Part shown: positions 9,383 to 21,302 of the stretch, in pieces
How positions within the stretch are numbered: position 1 is the stretch's first letter
How the letters are laid out: every line of letters starts with the position of its first letter
NCBI GenBank assembly: GCA_037833965.1
Contig: AP031353.1
Span: 9,860,501-9,924,500 of the forward strand
DNA length: 64,000 bases
Direction: 5' to 3'
Source of the DNA: Marchantia polymorpha subsp. ruderalis
Lineage: Eukaryota; Streptophyta; Marchantiopsida; Marchantiales; Marchantiaceae
Notes under the pieces: generated by a model
What the model saw: only the letters and a program-made list of their open reading frames with translations
Told to the model about the DNA's origin: nothing
The model's database searches: none
Translations under genes and position numbers: made by a program

Positions 9383-12300
9383 CTTGAGAACTGAGTACCA
9401 CCACTCCTCATGTTTCTCCATGTCTTCTACACTCAAATTTTACGAAGCTGTTTGAATCTGTCCAGTAGAGCAAATTATGCAAGTCATGGCCCTCATGGCT
9501 GTCATCAACAAGAAGCGCGTGGATGCCCTCCCCTAACGTCTGTTGCTGAATGTCCTATGTCTGAAGCTGTAGTAATTGCTTTACTTCGAAATCGCCACTA
9601 TTTGTGATAGTTTTCCTGCAGAGAAGAATCAACACATACATTTTGTAGAGGCTGAATTCTGTTATTGTGTGAAAGTTTCATGCCACTACTTTCCACCCCG
9701 TCCCTATCTTGTGTCTATATTAATTCATTGATAACAATCTAGTGCCAAATTTTGGACGGTTGCCACAATATTTCGAATGGTGGAATGACCACTTCTTCAA
9801 CTGTCTGGCTGCGGTTTTTTAAAAAATGAATTATATATGTCGGGAGATAGAAATGTAGGAATCAGTCCCACGGCTCGTCCTTTTCCGAATTTTGTTGTAC
9901 CAGTCATTTTTAAGTAGTGATGGCCTCAGATTTATGTCATTGGCCAAGTAATCTTCAAAGCCATTCAGCCTTCTGTTATTACAAGTATTGTCCGTAAGCA
10001 AGGGAAATACCCCTGGAATTTATACCTATTCAAAAGAAAGTCTTGTTTCTGCATCAACTGGAGTAAGTGCTTGGCGAGCCTAGACATTTTCTGGAGCTGT
10101 TGCTTATGTTACTTAGAGAATTGGACTGATCAACGAAAGCATGTTTTCGTCGATTCCTCGATATTTTCAAAATCAGGAATATTAAAGTAACTTGTTTCCA
10201 CCTCAAGACAAAAAACTTACAGATGAGCAACATAACTTTACTGCGGTCTAAGGCTACAGACTCCTGCAACAGAAAAGCTGTAAATTGTCATAAAATTGTG
10301 AATACCAAACTAGGCACTAAATCTAATTGAAAGGTGAATTGCTCTAAGCATTTATATATTAATATTCTATGTCTACATTCTGATATAGCTCCCATGGTTT
10401 CCACTTTGACATTGTGGATATTAGGAACTTATCCCTGCAGATCAGGGTTGCAAATTCTGTTATAATCAGGCTGTGAACTACTAACATTCCATAGATGTCC
10501 CTTCCTCCGGGATATACGAAAACTTTATGAATCCTGTCACCTAAATCGATCCGACTCTAGAGACTCAACACGAACTTCTTCGGGAATAATGACTCTGGTG
10601 TTAATAAGTATAACTTCACTCTGAAAACTTCTGAACTTGGTCCCTCCCAGTGGCAGTCACTGATTTTGGCTGCTCTGCTTTCCTTAGTCCCAATGGGTTT
10701 GTTTGGCTACAGCGGACAAAGCTACTGTCTACGTTTCTATACAATGGGACGGTCTATATATAAGTCTTTTCTTCCCTGCGGTCCAAATACTACGACCGTA
10801 CCCTTTAAATCTTGATGTCATTATCACAGAACATATTGCTTAATATACTTGACCTTTCACAATAATGAATGACGAAGAATGAATGTGTTAGGATTGATGT
10901 CATAATCTGTTGCAAGAGTACGAACATCACGAGACATCAGAGTACAATTCTTGTATATAATACATATCACAAAATTTATTCAAAAAACGTATTTCTCACT
11001 TTCATATCATGTACGTCCGCAAGTCACTTAAGTACCCGGAAGATCAATTTGGAGATATGAGAGCCATCATGACAAGACCACACAGTAAAGTTAATTGAAA
11101 CAAGATTCAGTTGATTCACTTGAAATTCAGATGATCAGAATTTGGAGCCAGGAACAGCAAATCAAGTATACAAGTCCTCATTTCATCAAGACCTATCGGT
11201 CGAGTCGACCTCCAAGTCTCTCGGTTTCAATGTTCGCAGCTTTGTTCCCTTCTGTATTTATTTGGCAGACTCTGGCGACAAAGGAACTGAAATCTAACTT
11301 TTCGTCCTTCCGACTTTTAAGCACAGTAGACGGCAATTTTTGCAACAATATTTTCGGTTTCTGCACTTGTAACTACAAAACAGTTGTCAAGGATTAGTGT
11401 CATTGGAAACTCAAGTACTGTACACAACTGAGAATAGGATAAGGACAACAAGAGAGCCATGCATGGTTAGTACGTCAAAAGGTGATCGATTGTTGATTTA
11501 GTAATTGTCGAATGTGATAAGAATACGGTTTTGTTGTGAAATATTCTCATGTGGCTACTGGATGAACCGTAGGGCTGTTTCCATCCTCTGTTAACAGGCA
11601 ATTTGGAGAGTTTGTAGTATTGGGTAAGCAATGAACATGAGAGACCGATCCACGACACATACGTGGCATGTAAAGGTTGGATGAACTCCTTGGATATACT
11701 GAGAGTTTTAATACAGAAACAAACTACTTTTGTTTTAGACTCAACATTTATACTCAATTAGTTGGCATTTTTTGCACTGAGCTTTGTGCGCCCCTCCTTA
11801 GTTAAATCGAGTCCTTATGTGTTCAATAAATCACTTACAACCAGAACTTAGTTATCTCATAAAATGTTATGTTTCAAACTCCAAAGAATCATCACAATTC
11901 TAGTCCAAATGTTCCTCTGAAAACACACTCAAATGATGGACTAGTAGCTTAGTGATGCTATTATAACCAAAGTCTAGCGTTATACTTGATTGAACCAATT
12001 AATCTAGTACATCATACATTACGTAGTAACATTTTAGTTCTCCTTTCATTGTCTGGTTTATGTTTTCACTAACTGCAATGCTTAAACGTGATAAGCGATG
12101 GAAAATGTAAATTGTATATCTAATCTTCAGAATAAACCGATCAAAATTTAGATAGAAATAAAAAATGTGGTTATAAGATTATCTCACAAGGCACATTGTG
12201 ATCTCAATAAGCTCAATGAATAACAAGTTTGCCGCTTGAAGAGTAGTTTCAGTGGTATAATTTGCTATCATATTAATTGTCTTGACAGGCAAGCACACAC

Positions 12301-13611
12301 TTCATAGCTAAACTTGAGTTTACCTAACACGATATCCATGGCGAAAATTTTCTAAGAATCATAAGGTAATATCAATGGCCGTAACTTAAAGAGAATTGAG
12401 AGCTTGATTTCCTAGGAAACTTCTTGTTTCCTATCATATCCTGGAAAGCTATGTGATTATTTACAAATCTTTTTATCATTGGCAGTACATCTGAGCTTAT
12501 TTAGCTTGTGCATATCAATCTCTCTTCCACGCGTCAAAGTTGGTCAACTCTAGTTAGCACGCCACTATGTGTTAGAACTCGTCGTAGCAGTCGTCGTACT
12601 CAAGAAATGACTCTCTCTATTTTCTGTACATAGCCAGGCTGAGGCTAACTACGTATCTCTTGTATCAACTTCTTGCGAATGCATGTCACTATAAATGCTG
12701 ATTTTGACCTTAAAAAATGGTGTGTTATGATGTTCCACAAAAACTTCTTGTCTCCAAAAAGCTCATCGGAGAAATACTTGTTCCAGAACATTTCAACCAT
12801 GCTCTAGTTCAAACTATAACGCACTTTGTCCTCTACACGTCCATCGCATAATACAAGCCACCTCTGCGCGAAACAAAATCACTCCTCGAAATCACGTCCC
12901 ACATTATATGTGAGCTAAAAATTGCTTCCCCTTGAATGCAAATTCAGGGTATTTTGAGGTGGCACTCTTTTCTACCGGCCAATCCGGTTAACGTGATCTG
13001 GTCAAGTCCTCCACTCTACATGCTTTGATTGGCTGTAGAGTAGGGATGACTCGGGGATCTCTGTTCCTCCTCTTCTCTGTGTTTCTCCGTAACTCTCTGT
13101 ATGTGAATGTAGCTCTCTACTTCTTAAAAGCCCCAGATTATGGGCTATATGTTCCGGGTCACATAAAAGCTCGGAGACGAGAAAGGTTGGGATTCAGTAC
13201 TCATATGTGCAACATGACTGGATCAAAAAATTAAACGGTGGATGTGAGGCAGATAGATGGGCATGTGACATCCAGGCCCTCGTTTGCCTCCACAAACAGC
13301 ACGTAGAGAGAGCCGCGAGAAGAGATCTTTGAAGTCCAATGCCAGTCAGTACAAACTGGATTTGAATTGGATCTGTAAACGAACACCTCGGACTTCGTTA
13401 TGAGCAGGTCATGACGGACCCGAACTTTGATCGATCGACTATCTATCGAGCTTCCCCCATTCTAGATCTGGAGTGCATGGTCTTGTTCTGCTGCGAAAGT
13501 TTACATGGGCTTCAACGACTTCCTCAACATTTCTTTTGCCACGGCTCTTCCTGTTGAAGGTCTAAGCCCGCAGCTGCCGGAATATTGAGGTGTCAATCGT
13601 GATTGATATGC
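9383..13611. other. Long intergenic region, nothing recognised
   Basis: Open frames of 60-100 codons occur on both strands, but none shows a domain, a plausible splice partner or coding-like composition. No transposon motif was identified. Confidence 0.5.
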
Positions 13612-13640
13612 CCAAAGGTGGCAAATCCTGCCACCTTTGG
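13612..13640. repeat. Perfect inverted repeat, 12-nt arms, 5-nt spacer
   Basis: CCAAAGGTGGCA (13612-13623) is exactly reverse-complemented at 13629-13640. It lies about 0.9 kb upstream of the phosphate carrier. Confidence 0.85.
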
Positions 13641-14157
13641 TTGATACCTCGGAGCCTCCAGAGATCGATAGCCTCATTCCACCTGCATAATTTCTTCCGT
13701 ACCGCTCTTACGATCTCAGTAAGTCATGGCAGTTCTTCGAGGTCCTCTTGACTGTCTAGAACCAAACCCGAGCACAGCAAACTCGTTCGATTCCAGAGAG
13801 AGAGCATTCCAAATAACTCCGCAAAATTAAAAAGGACGTCTTAGTGAATTCATCAATGAAGAATTCACTATGCTCGCACCGAACCGCTACGAAGACTCCT
13901 CCCACTGAATGCTACCGCTCACAATTCCACGCTTCTCCTTTCGTGCTTCAGGGTCGCGCACTTACCGACGGGCACGACGAAAAGTTTACAGAGGAAGCTG
14001 AAATTCGCTCATTTCTCTGAGGCTGCGAATTCGAGGTGTCCTCATTTCCACAATCCAGCCCGCCAATTAATTGCATCTCTTCGAAATTAGTTGCTCGGTC
14101 TGGATTGTAGACATCGGAATTCCCACAATCCAATTAATCGCATCTCTCACGCTCGAT

Positions 14158-14221
14158 TTCATTCGGTACTACTCTCTACGAGTCAGTCTTTCATTCGGTA
14201 CTACTCTCTACGAGTCAGTCT
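14158..14221. repeat. Tandem duplication of a 32-bp unit
   Basis: Positions 14158-14189 and 14190-14221 are identical copies (unit starts TTCATTCGGTACTACTCTCT). Just upstream a looser pair, CACAATCCA...ATTGCATCTCT and CACAATCCA...ATCGCATCTCT, suggests an older duplication. Both lie in the likely promoter or 5' leader of the phosphate carrier. Confidence 0.9.
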
Positions 14222-14406
14222 CCCGAATCCGTCGGAGTGGCAGAATGACGAGCTATGTAGACGGCAGCCGGGGCAGGCAGCGCCACGTTGCCAGCGGAGG
14301 AGCACGCCACTTGGACCGCCATCTGGAAAGTGGGGGCCGGGCCTAGCCACGTGGCAGCAGCGGCGTCTGCGCTGGGCGCGGTCCGAATGGCGGACACCTC
14401 GCAGCG

Positions 14407-14449
14407 AGCTCTCATGAAGCTCGCAGAGCGAGCGACCTTCATGAGAGCT
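14407..14449 (+). repeat. Stem-loop in the leader of the phosphate carrier
   Basis: Arms AGCTCTCATGAAG (14407-14419) and CTTCATGAGAGCT (14437-14449) are perfect complements, with an inner CTCGC/GCGAG stem closing on an AGA loop. The structure ends about 100 bases before the start codon at 14551. If transcribed it would be a stable GC-rich hairpin in the 5' UTR. An effect on translation is possible but not shown. Confidence 0.7.
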
Positions 14450-14550
14450 GTCTGAAGCTCGGCGCCCGGAGCTTATCCGCTCTGGATCTCTGGATCTCTG
14501 GCGATCGAAGCGCTCCGGCCTCTGCCGAAACCTCGAGGATCGCAGAAAAA

Positions 14551-15768
14551 ATGGCGGCCCCGAGGTCGAACGACAGGGGCTTTCACAAATTTCTTCCGGA
14601 CCATCTCTACACCTGCGCCCCTCACGTCGCCAGCGCATTGCAGCAGTGGAGCCGACGGCGCAATCCTCTTGCTGCAGCAGAGCCGAGTCTCGGCGGCTCG
14701 GGCTCGACGAGGTCGGAGACTCGACAGGCTCCGAAGCGGAGGATCAGCGCGGCGGCTTCGAGCTTCATGATCCCGTCCTTCAGCGAGCCAGCGGGGTTCG
14801 GAATCGACCTCTACTCGACGAAATACTTTCTGACATGCGCCGTGGGAGGCATGCTCTGCTGCGGGGTCACGCACTGCAGCATGACGCCCGTGGACGTGGT
14901 GAAATGCAACATGCAGATCGACCCCGTCAAGTATAAGAGCATCGGCGCAGGCTTCCGGACGGCGATCGCCGAGCAGGGCGTGGCGGGGCTGTTCCGCGGC
15001 TGGGTGCCCACCTTTCTGGGCTACTCGGTCCAGGGCGCCGGCAAGTATGGCTTCTACGAGCTTTTCAAGCACTTGTACTCGGAGGCCGTGGGGGTGGACA
15101 ATGCGCTCAAGTACAAGACCGTGCTCTACCTCGCGGCGTCGGCCTCCGCCGAGTTCTTGGCCGATCTCGGCCTCTCGCCCTTCGAGGCCGTGAAGGTGCG
15201 CGTCCAGACTCAGCCCGGCTTCGCCAAGGGGCTCATGGACGGCATGCCCAAGCTGCTGGCCAAGGAAGGCATGGGCGGGCTGTACAAAGGGCTGGTGCCG
15301 CTCTGGGGGAGGCAGATTCCTTACACGATGATGAAATTCGCCACCTTCGAGAGCACCGTGGACGCTCTCTACAAGCACGTGGTGCCTCTGCCCAAGGACA
15401 AGTGCTCGCCCGGCACGCAGCTCGGGGTGAGCTTCGTCGCCGGGTACATCGCGGGGATCGCGTGTGCTGTCATCTCGCATCCGGCCGACAATCTGGTCTC
15501 GTACCTGAACAATTCGCAGGGAGCCACCGTTTCACAGGCCGTGAAGGACATGGGCGCCAGGGCGCTGCTGACCCGAGGCCTTCCCCTGCGCATTTTCATG
15601 ATCGGTACCTTGACGGCGGCTCAGTGGGGCATCTACGACAGCTTCAAGGTGTTCGTCGGTCTGCCTACCACCGGTGGCGCTGCTGTTGGCGCTGTGCAAG
15701 AAGAAGACGACGACGATCATCGTGACCCGAAGACTGCCCAATCGGATGTCGCTCTGGAAGATCGCTAG
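14551..15768 (+). CDS. Mitochondrial phosphate carrier (PHT3/MPT type), intronless
   Basis: 405-residue uninterrupted frame. It is a solute carrier of the mitochondrial inner membrane that exchanges phosphate with protons or hydroxyl, supplying ATP synthase. Three mitochondrial-carrier repeats are visible, each with its signature after the odd helix: P113VDVVK, P210FEAVK and the diverged third P311ADNLV typical of plant phosphate carriers. Family-specific stretches include VQGAGKYGFYELFK, GLVPLWGRQIPYTMMKFA and LTRGLPLRIFMIGTLTAAQWG. About 85 residues precede the first repeat; they are rich in Arg, Ser and Ala and fit a mitochondrial presequence. The acidic tail EEDDDDH is unusual. The first ATG of the frame is used because the presequence needs it. 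The coding region is strongly GC-rich and has no intron, unlike the split conserved genes elsewhere in the window, so an old retrocopy is possible. Intact and probably functional. Confidence 0.95.
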   Translation: MAAPRSNDRGFHKFLPDHLYTCAPHVASALQQWSRRRNPLAAAEPSLGGSGSTRSETRQAPKRRISAAASSFMIPSFSEPAGFGIDLYSTKYFLTCAVGGMLCCGVTHCSMTPVDVVKCNMQIDPVKYKSIGAGFRTAIAEQGVAGLFRGWVPTFLGYSVQGAGKYGFYELFKHLYSEAVGVDNALKYKTVLYLAASASAEFLADLGLSPFEAVKVRVQTQPGFAKGLMDGMPKLLAKEGMGGLYKGLVPLWGRQIPYTMMKFATFESTVDALYKHVVPLPKDKCSPGTQLGVSFVAGYIAGIACAVISHPADNLVSYLNNSQGATVSQAVKDMGARALLTRGLPLRIFMIGTLTAAQWGIYDSFKVFVGLPTTGGAAVGAVQEEDDDDHRDPKTAQSDVALEDR

Positions 15769-17085
15769 CTAGATGCAGAGAAATGCATTTACTCCTCCTC
15801 GTCCTTGGCCTTCGTTTCGATCGTCTTGGATGCTAATGGTTGTGAGCGTTGTGCGGATTCCTCCACTCACTTTTGTGAGCATGTGAGATAGCCATGTGAG
15901 CCTGCCAGTGCGCTTGCCAAGGAAGTGATACGTGGTATCGTGGTCGTCCATGCGGAGACAGAGGCACATTTTCTATTCCGTCCCCAGCTCGAGGGCGGAA
16001 GAATATATTAGTTTCCACGGGCAAAGTCTTCATCATTTAAAATCTGACAAGTTCAAAAGATCTGCTTTTATGGCTCTGTCTCTGGACTTTATGAGGCCCA
16101 CTGGACCGCTGCTCTCAGCGCAGGTGGGCAAAGGTGGCCAAGAGGAGGGAGGTTGAGGGACATCGCCCGCAGAACTTCGTTGCGGACGAAGACCAACTTG
16201 AGAGCGAATGCGCTGTCCGTGATGGTTTGGGGGTGCGAAAAGGCCACCCCATCGAGAGATGTTCCACAGTGAAGGGTTCGAGACCATGAAAGTCTCCATT
16301 GTTCTACATTTTGCATTTTAACATGACAATCCACTAGATAGCAAAACCGTGTCGAATAATTCTCGATGCAGTTGGCGATTAGTTACCTCTGTATTTTGTT
16401 GGTTGCTTTGTGCACTTATGGACTTTCACAGTCTAACTAAAGCGCCACTTTTGAAGCTCGTGTCGGCCCAGAGCAGCATGTCATTTATCATGGCAGATTT
16501 ACATGCAGAGTGTCTTACACTATCGACTATAAGGGCCTCCGTAGCGGTTATGCTTTACTATAGTCTTGAAGAACGTGCTTGTATGATGGAATACATAGCT
16601 ACAATAACATGTTACGTCTCTAACTTCGTTCCAACAAATTTGCTTCATGGGAGGGAGCAGGAAACAAGATGGAGTATATACATTTGGAATGAGTTTTGAC
16701 TTGGTTAAATTTCCCATAAATCATCTGCCATCCTTTCGAGTGCAAAGCTTTTTAATACCAATTTTGTAATATTCTTACATCCGATTTTAACTGAGAGGGA
16801 TGGCATATAATTTATGTGAATTTTAGCCAAGACAGAATCTAATGCAAATGGGTATACTACCTCCTGAAGTCACTTTTTGGGAGTCAAGTTCAAATAAAAT
16901 TCTATCTTGTTCCTGCAGCTATATAATCCATTATACAAAGTACTTTCTTCACCACTATCATCGTCCAACTCTCAGAAGCGATTAATTCTGCAATTTCACA
17001 TTTTTCTAACTAGCACGATGTCAAACTACTCATTTGAATCTAAATTGGTCAAAAGCCACACTGATGATCGGCCCTCATTTAGAAA
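15769..17085. other. Intergenic, 3' flank of the phosphate carrier
   Basis: GC content falls steadily after the stop. No gene recognised; short frames on both strands lack similarity or domains. Confidence 0.45.
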
Positions 17086-17134
17086 CACTGACAGTTAAAT
17101 GTCATTTAGAAACAATGACATTTAACTGTCAGTG
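17086..17134. repeat. Perfect inverted repeat, 19-nt arms, 11-nt spacer
   Basis: CACTGACAGTTAAATGTCA (17086-17104) is exactly reverse-complemented at 17116-17134. The spacer repeats the bases just before the left arm (TTTAGAAACA), so both a direct and an inverted copy of local sequence are present. Confidence 0.9.
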
Positions 17135-17579
17135 AGCCAAAAAGTATAGCTGTGTTTCTACGAATCTTGGTGATGTCTAGACGGGCATGAAGACGGTCTT
17201 TACATTAAATACATCCCTAGTGTGACCGAAGACGATGTTTACATTAAAAAGAAAATGATGTGCTATATTAATTTTACCAATAGAAAATGATTATGAACAA
17301 CCATTGATTATGCCGACACATGGAGCAGCAGTTATAACTGGAATTTTATCCGGTTTAAAACTTTTACTTTTAATTCGGAAGCAATTGCTTCTTTACCGAC
17401 CTAAGATGATTAGGAAGTAACTTTGTTTTCGTCGAAACATGGATGAGCACTGAAGTGTTTGTTCTCTGGAAGTACACTGCAAGTGAATTCAACGATCTTT
17501 GGATTGAGTATTTTTACGTTTATAACCTTACTGGGCAGTGAAACGTTATTCACGCGGTTTATGAAATTGCGGGTGGGGG
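17135..17579. other. Intergenic, probable 3' flank of the minus-strand gene
   Basis: AT-rich, no coding content. It would contain the 3' UTR of the protein encoded at 18455-17580. Confidence 0.4.
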
Positions 17580-18455
17580 TCATGAAAACCTCACTCCTTT
17601 AATGGCGTGCGATGAAGTGTATCGATCTGCGTCTTTGATCACAGGTTGTAGAGCCTGCTTAGCTTTCAACTCTGCCACAAGGCTGGCGAGCTTCGATTCG
17701 AAAATCGGAATTTCCAGCAGGTCGAGAGCGGCGGATCCAGATTCAGCCGATGGAGAGTTCAACTCGAGCTCCGTGGCGAAGTTGCCCATCAAGTTGGGCA
17801 CCTTCCCGGGCATGTCCTTCAGCGCCGCCACGAGTCCTCTCTTAACCGAGTCCAAGTTGGCCATGTACCTCCCGAGAGCGGGCAGATTCACGTACTGCGG
17901 ATAAAACACGCCAGAGCATTTGGCAATCCCCAACTTGATCTCCTCGAATGGCTTGAGAGGGTTGAATTCCGGTAGATCTCGGGCTCGAGGCGCCTCGGAG
18001 GCGACGTCCTCGTCTTTGATGTAGAGGAGCTTCTTCTTGGCCTTGGACCACAGCGCTTGCTGCTCTTCCTTGTGCCTCTTCATCGTGTCGAAGTAGTGCC
18101 GTTTTTTCTCGCACGCGAAATTCTTCGCCAGCATCGCTTTGACGTTCTCGTTCAGCAGCGTGCGAGCTCGCCACGCGTTCGTCTCGTCCACGCATTTCAG
18201 GTGGTGGTCTCTGGCTTCTCGGCCGGGCAAGTAGAACACGTACTTGTGGTCGTCGGTTCTCGAGGTGCGGATCTGGCCACAAAAGTCCCTCTTGTGCCTG
18301 CCCAACTCCCATGGCTTGCGAAATTGCTGGTGCCAGGATTTGTGCTCTTCGTTCTTCTCTTTCACGTAGCCCCAGTAGATTCCGTTGATGGTTTCTTGAG
18401 CTCTCGGGGGCGGGACGGGCCCTGCGATCCATTCGGGTTGTATGCTACGCACCAT
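17580..18455 (-). CDS. Intronless conserved-looking protein, family not recognised
   Basis: 291-residue frame starting MVRSIQPEWIAGPVPPP and ending KGVRFS. It is GC-rich, coding-like and free of introns. The sequence is highly charged, with many Lys, Arg, Glu and His and aromatic patches (INGIYWGYVKEKNEEHKSWH, DDHKYVFYLPGREARDHHLK). A basic helical middle (MKRHKEEQQALWSKAKKKLLY, about residues 124-144) is followed by GVFYPQYVNLPALGRYM and a C-terminal helix-prone region. There is no signal peptide or membrane segment. The proline-rich N-terminal motif and the Trp/Tyr-spaced charged helices remind me of axonemal or microtubule-associated proteins, which would suit a plant with swimming sperm, but that is only a guess. 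The first ATG is used. Nearest neighbours are about 1.8 kb (phosphate carrier) and 2.8 kb (L2HGDH) away. Confidence 0.75.
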   Translation of the reverse strand: MVRSIQPEWIAGPVPPPRAQETINGIYWGYVKEKNEEHKSWHQQFRKPWELGRHKRDFCGQIRTSRTDDHKYVFYLPGREARDHHLKCVDETNAWRARTLLNENVKAMLAKNFACEKKRHYFDTMKRHKEEQQALWSKAKKKLLYIKDEDVASEAPRARDLPEFNPLKPFEEIKLGIAKCSGVFYPQYVNLPALGRYMANLDSVKRGLVAALKDMPGKVPNLMGNFATELELNSPSAESGSAALDLLEIPIFESKLASLVAELKAKQALQPVIKDADRYTSSHAIKGVRFS

Positions 18456-21302
18456 GTTCTCGTCGAAATTCGAGACTTGTGCAGATCGACTGCGACCTGT
18501 TTCACGACGGCATTCCTGACAGACCGGTGCTCCGATCGATGAGCGGATCCACTTGCCCTTTCAAGGCGATGCCTATTAGAATCTCCCCTTGTCAGCGTTC
18601 GTCACGCGAGCATTTGAATCTCGAACATGGAGTCTATCAGCTGATCTCATGGATTTTTACGGGCAAGCTGGATTCGCACTAAATTACTGTCCGTTTCAAG
18701 GAGGACAGGAGTTCAATTCGATGTGGAAGAGCGTTATAGAATCTTGCTGCAAACTCTGCTCGCTCATTTACAGAAGATGTTATCACGATTCATCGTGCAG
18801 CCTGAGAATTTGGAATCACTACTTTCCGCATGGGACGAATGTTGAACACATATTCAATCTCATTGCGGCTAATTGAGGCTGTTTCACTTTTTGCGTTTCT
18901 CAAGTCGATCCACTGGCTTCTTCAATTTATTCTCGATAATATTTCACGGGTATGCTCTGATGAATCATTAATCGATTATAAGAGTGGCAGGTCCAAGGCT
19001 TCTTGCTTGTAGATGTGAATGTTTAGAACTATTCTGTTCACTTCGTTCGGTCCTGTGAACAAGAGTTTTCGAAAATTTCGAAGAAAGAAAATCTGGAATG
19101 AATAAGAGTTGCCTCTCGCTGCACAATTCAACATGATCACGATGTCCAACATGTCTGAGTTGAACATTTTAAGTAATTTATGTATGAGCAACTAATCTTG
19201 GAGGGCTCCGTCTCCGAGGCTAGTATGTACAGTCTATCAAGAATGATTGGGTTCTCATGCGGCGAAATCCAGATCTTGATGGATCAGAAAAGTCCGTCAG
19301 GCTGCGTCCAGCTCACATTTCGCCTGGAAAACTTGGGAAGAAGATTCGTGCTGTGCCAAGACAGAGAAGAGAGTACAAATTGTCCCTGGGAGAAATTAAA
19401 GTGACACGAAAACCGCCAGCGGTCTCAAGGAATATGTTTGATTTCAGATGTCAAATCAGGTAAATACAGAGACTTCGTTGACATCCAGTTCCCCATGATG
19501 GATTTATCCTTCTTAGATTCTCTCTCAGGCTTCTTGCTTGCTAGTGTGACTTGTGACGTCCAATTGTTCTTCCAAAGAGTACAGTAAAGATATAAAAATG
19601 CATCGCCACGACAAGGAAAAAGTCCAAGTGGCCTCTGGCTGCTCCAATCAATACGATTTTAGACATGACTACGAGGTCGAATCTGTCTAATTGAACCTTA
19701 CGGATGAGATTTTGGAGATTTCGATTTCGACATTCTTTAAAGTCTTCCAGCAATTTTTATCCTTCTTAGCAATGATGGAATTCACGGCTCTAGGCTGAAA
19801 AATGTTCCACCAAATCCGTTGCTTGTGAATCAATCAGTCCCATGAACATCCTGGAATACAACAAGAACATGAGGAGTAAAGACTTTTTTTTTAATTGTGA
19901 GTGTTATTTTTTGGTTGGGGTATACGCAGCAACGAATATCGAATAACGTTGTAATATATTTAACGATGAGAATTTTTGTGCACAGCTCTGAGAATCCATG
20001 TACTTGTCATTGCTGAATGATCGTATGTGGGTTTCGTTAACTTCTTTTGAGGAGTATACAGTCTCTTCTCAAGCATTTGTTCTCTATTTCTTGAGTTCAT
20101 GGTTTCTACTTGTGATCACAATTTGATCAAATTTACTTCTTGATTTTTGCAACATTGTGCATATTTTGTGCTTGCAGCAAATTCTCTATTGTGTAGTCTT
20201 GATATTTGCTCGAGTTTGTGCCTTGTTACTGGCATTTATTACATCCTATGTCTTAGATCTTGTTATTTGCTTGCGGCATTTAGCTTTTTCATTTGTGTGT
20301 CTTTTGCCCTTTCATTTGATGTCTTCTGCTTTTCTGCAAAATGCATATTTTCGGTTTTGGTGTTCATTTTAAATTTGCACCTTGTTTAGCTTCGCTCACA
20401 TCTTCATTGTTTCTTCATCTTGTGTGTAAATGCGTTATCCATGATCTTGGCCCATTCACATTTTCTCGCGAGTGCACGCAATACACATCGATGTACCAAA
20501 TATTATATCCGTCCGTCCCTATGTTACAATTTTATAAAAACAAAGAATACATCTTCATATGTCTTAAGTCGTGATGAAAGAACGGAGAATATCTTAAAGC
20601 TCTGAAAATACTTCTTGTTTATATTAGTCATTATCAAATATGGCAAAATTGATTGAATAAACTTGAAAGAAACCCGACAGCTGATCGGCTAAAAGACGTA
20701 TATCTTGGGGTCCAGCAAATGTCTTCTTCGACTTTTGCGGGCCTGTAAAACTTGTTAGAAAATCTACGGCAGTGTAGAACAGGTTTACGGTCAATATCAT
20801 CAGAGAGGCACCGGAATTATTGCGATTGCCGGGAAGCTGATCGGGGATCTCCGGATCGGGAGATCGGGGAATCGCCGGTTGATGTGGAAACTGCGGGTTG
20901 AAGAGCAAGTAGGCGGGCGCTGGTCCGGTCAGCAGTCTGTCTGCTGCTGAGTCACGGAGGCGGGGAGTACTTAACAACTGGAAAGTACATGCCACGTGTG
21001 CAGGTCCTGCTCCTCGGTTCTTGCCTCGTCACACAACGTCCCCGAAGAATGCAGGCCCGATCTCCTTGCGCAGGCAGCAATCGCCTGCCGCTGCATCGTT
21101 CGCAGATTCGCCGTGCTCGCCCATGGCGATCCGCTCGATCATTTTGCAACGCGAACAACTGACTCTCGAAGACCCGACCTCTCTGAAATTCGTGCGATCG
21201 CTGCTGCGCTCTCTGCAACGGGAAGCGCACGAGAGACACTCGCGGAGGACAGTCTCCACGGGAACGCAGAGTGGAAACGGATGATCGGATGACTCTGTAT
21301 TG
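18456..21302. other. Intergenic between divergent genes
   Basis: Contains the upstream regions of the minus-strand protein (left) and of L2HGDH (right). AT-rich in the middle (19,500-20,600), GC-rich from about 20,800, which probably marks the L2HGDH promoter and leader. No gene recognised. Confidence 0.45.

Noticed and set aside
14473-15480. 335-codon open frame on the minus strand across the phosphate carrier
   Set aside because: It is the antisense shadow of a GC-rich conserved gene; its translation is His/Arg/Gly-rich with no domain, while the plus frame is clearly a mitochondrial carrier.
17842-18432. 196-codon minus-strand frame overlapping the unrecognised 291-residue gene
   Set aside because: Arg/Ala/Glu-rich translation typical of a +1 shadow of a GC-rich gene; the longer frame has better amino-acid composition.
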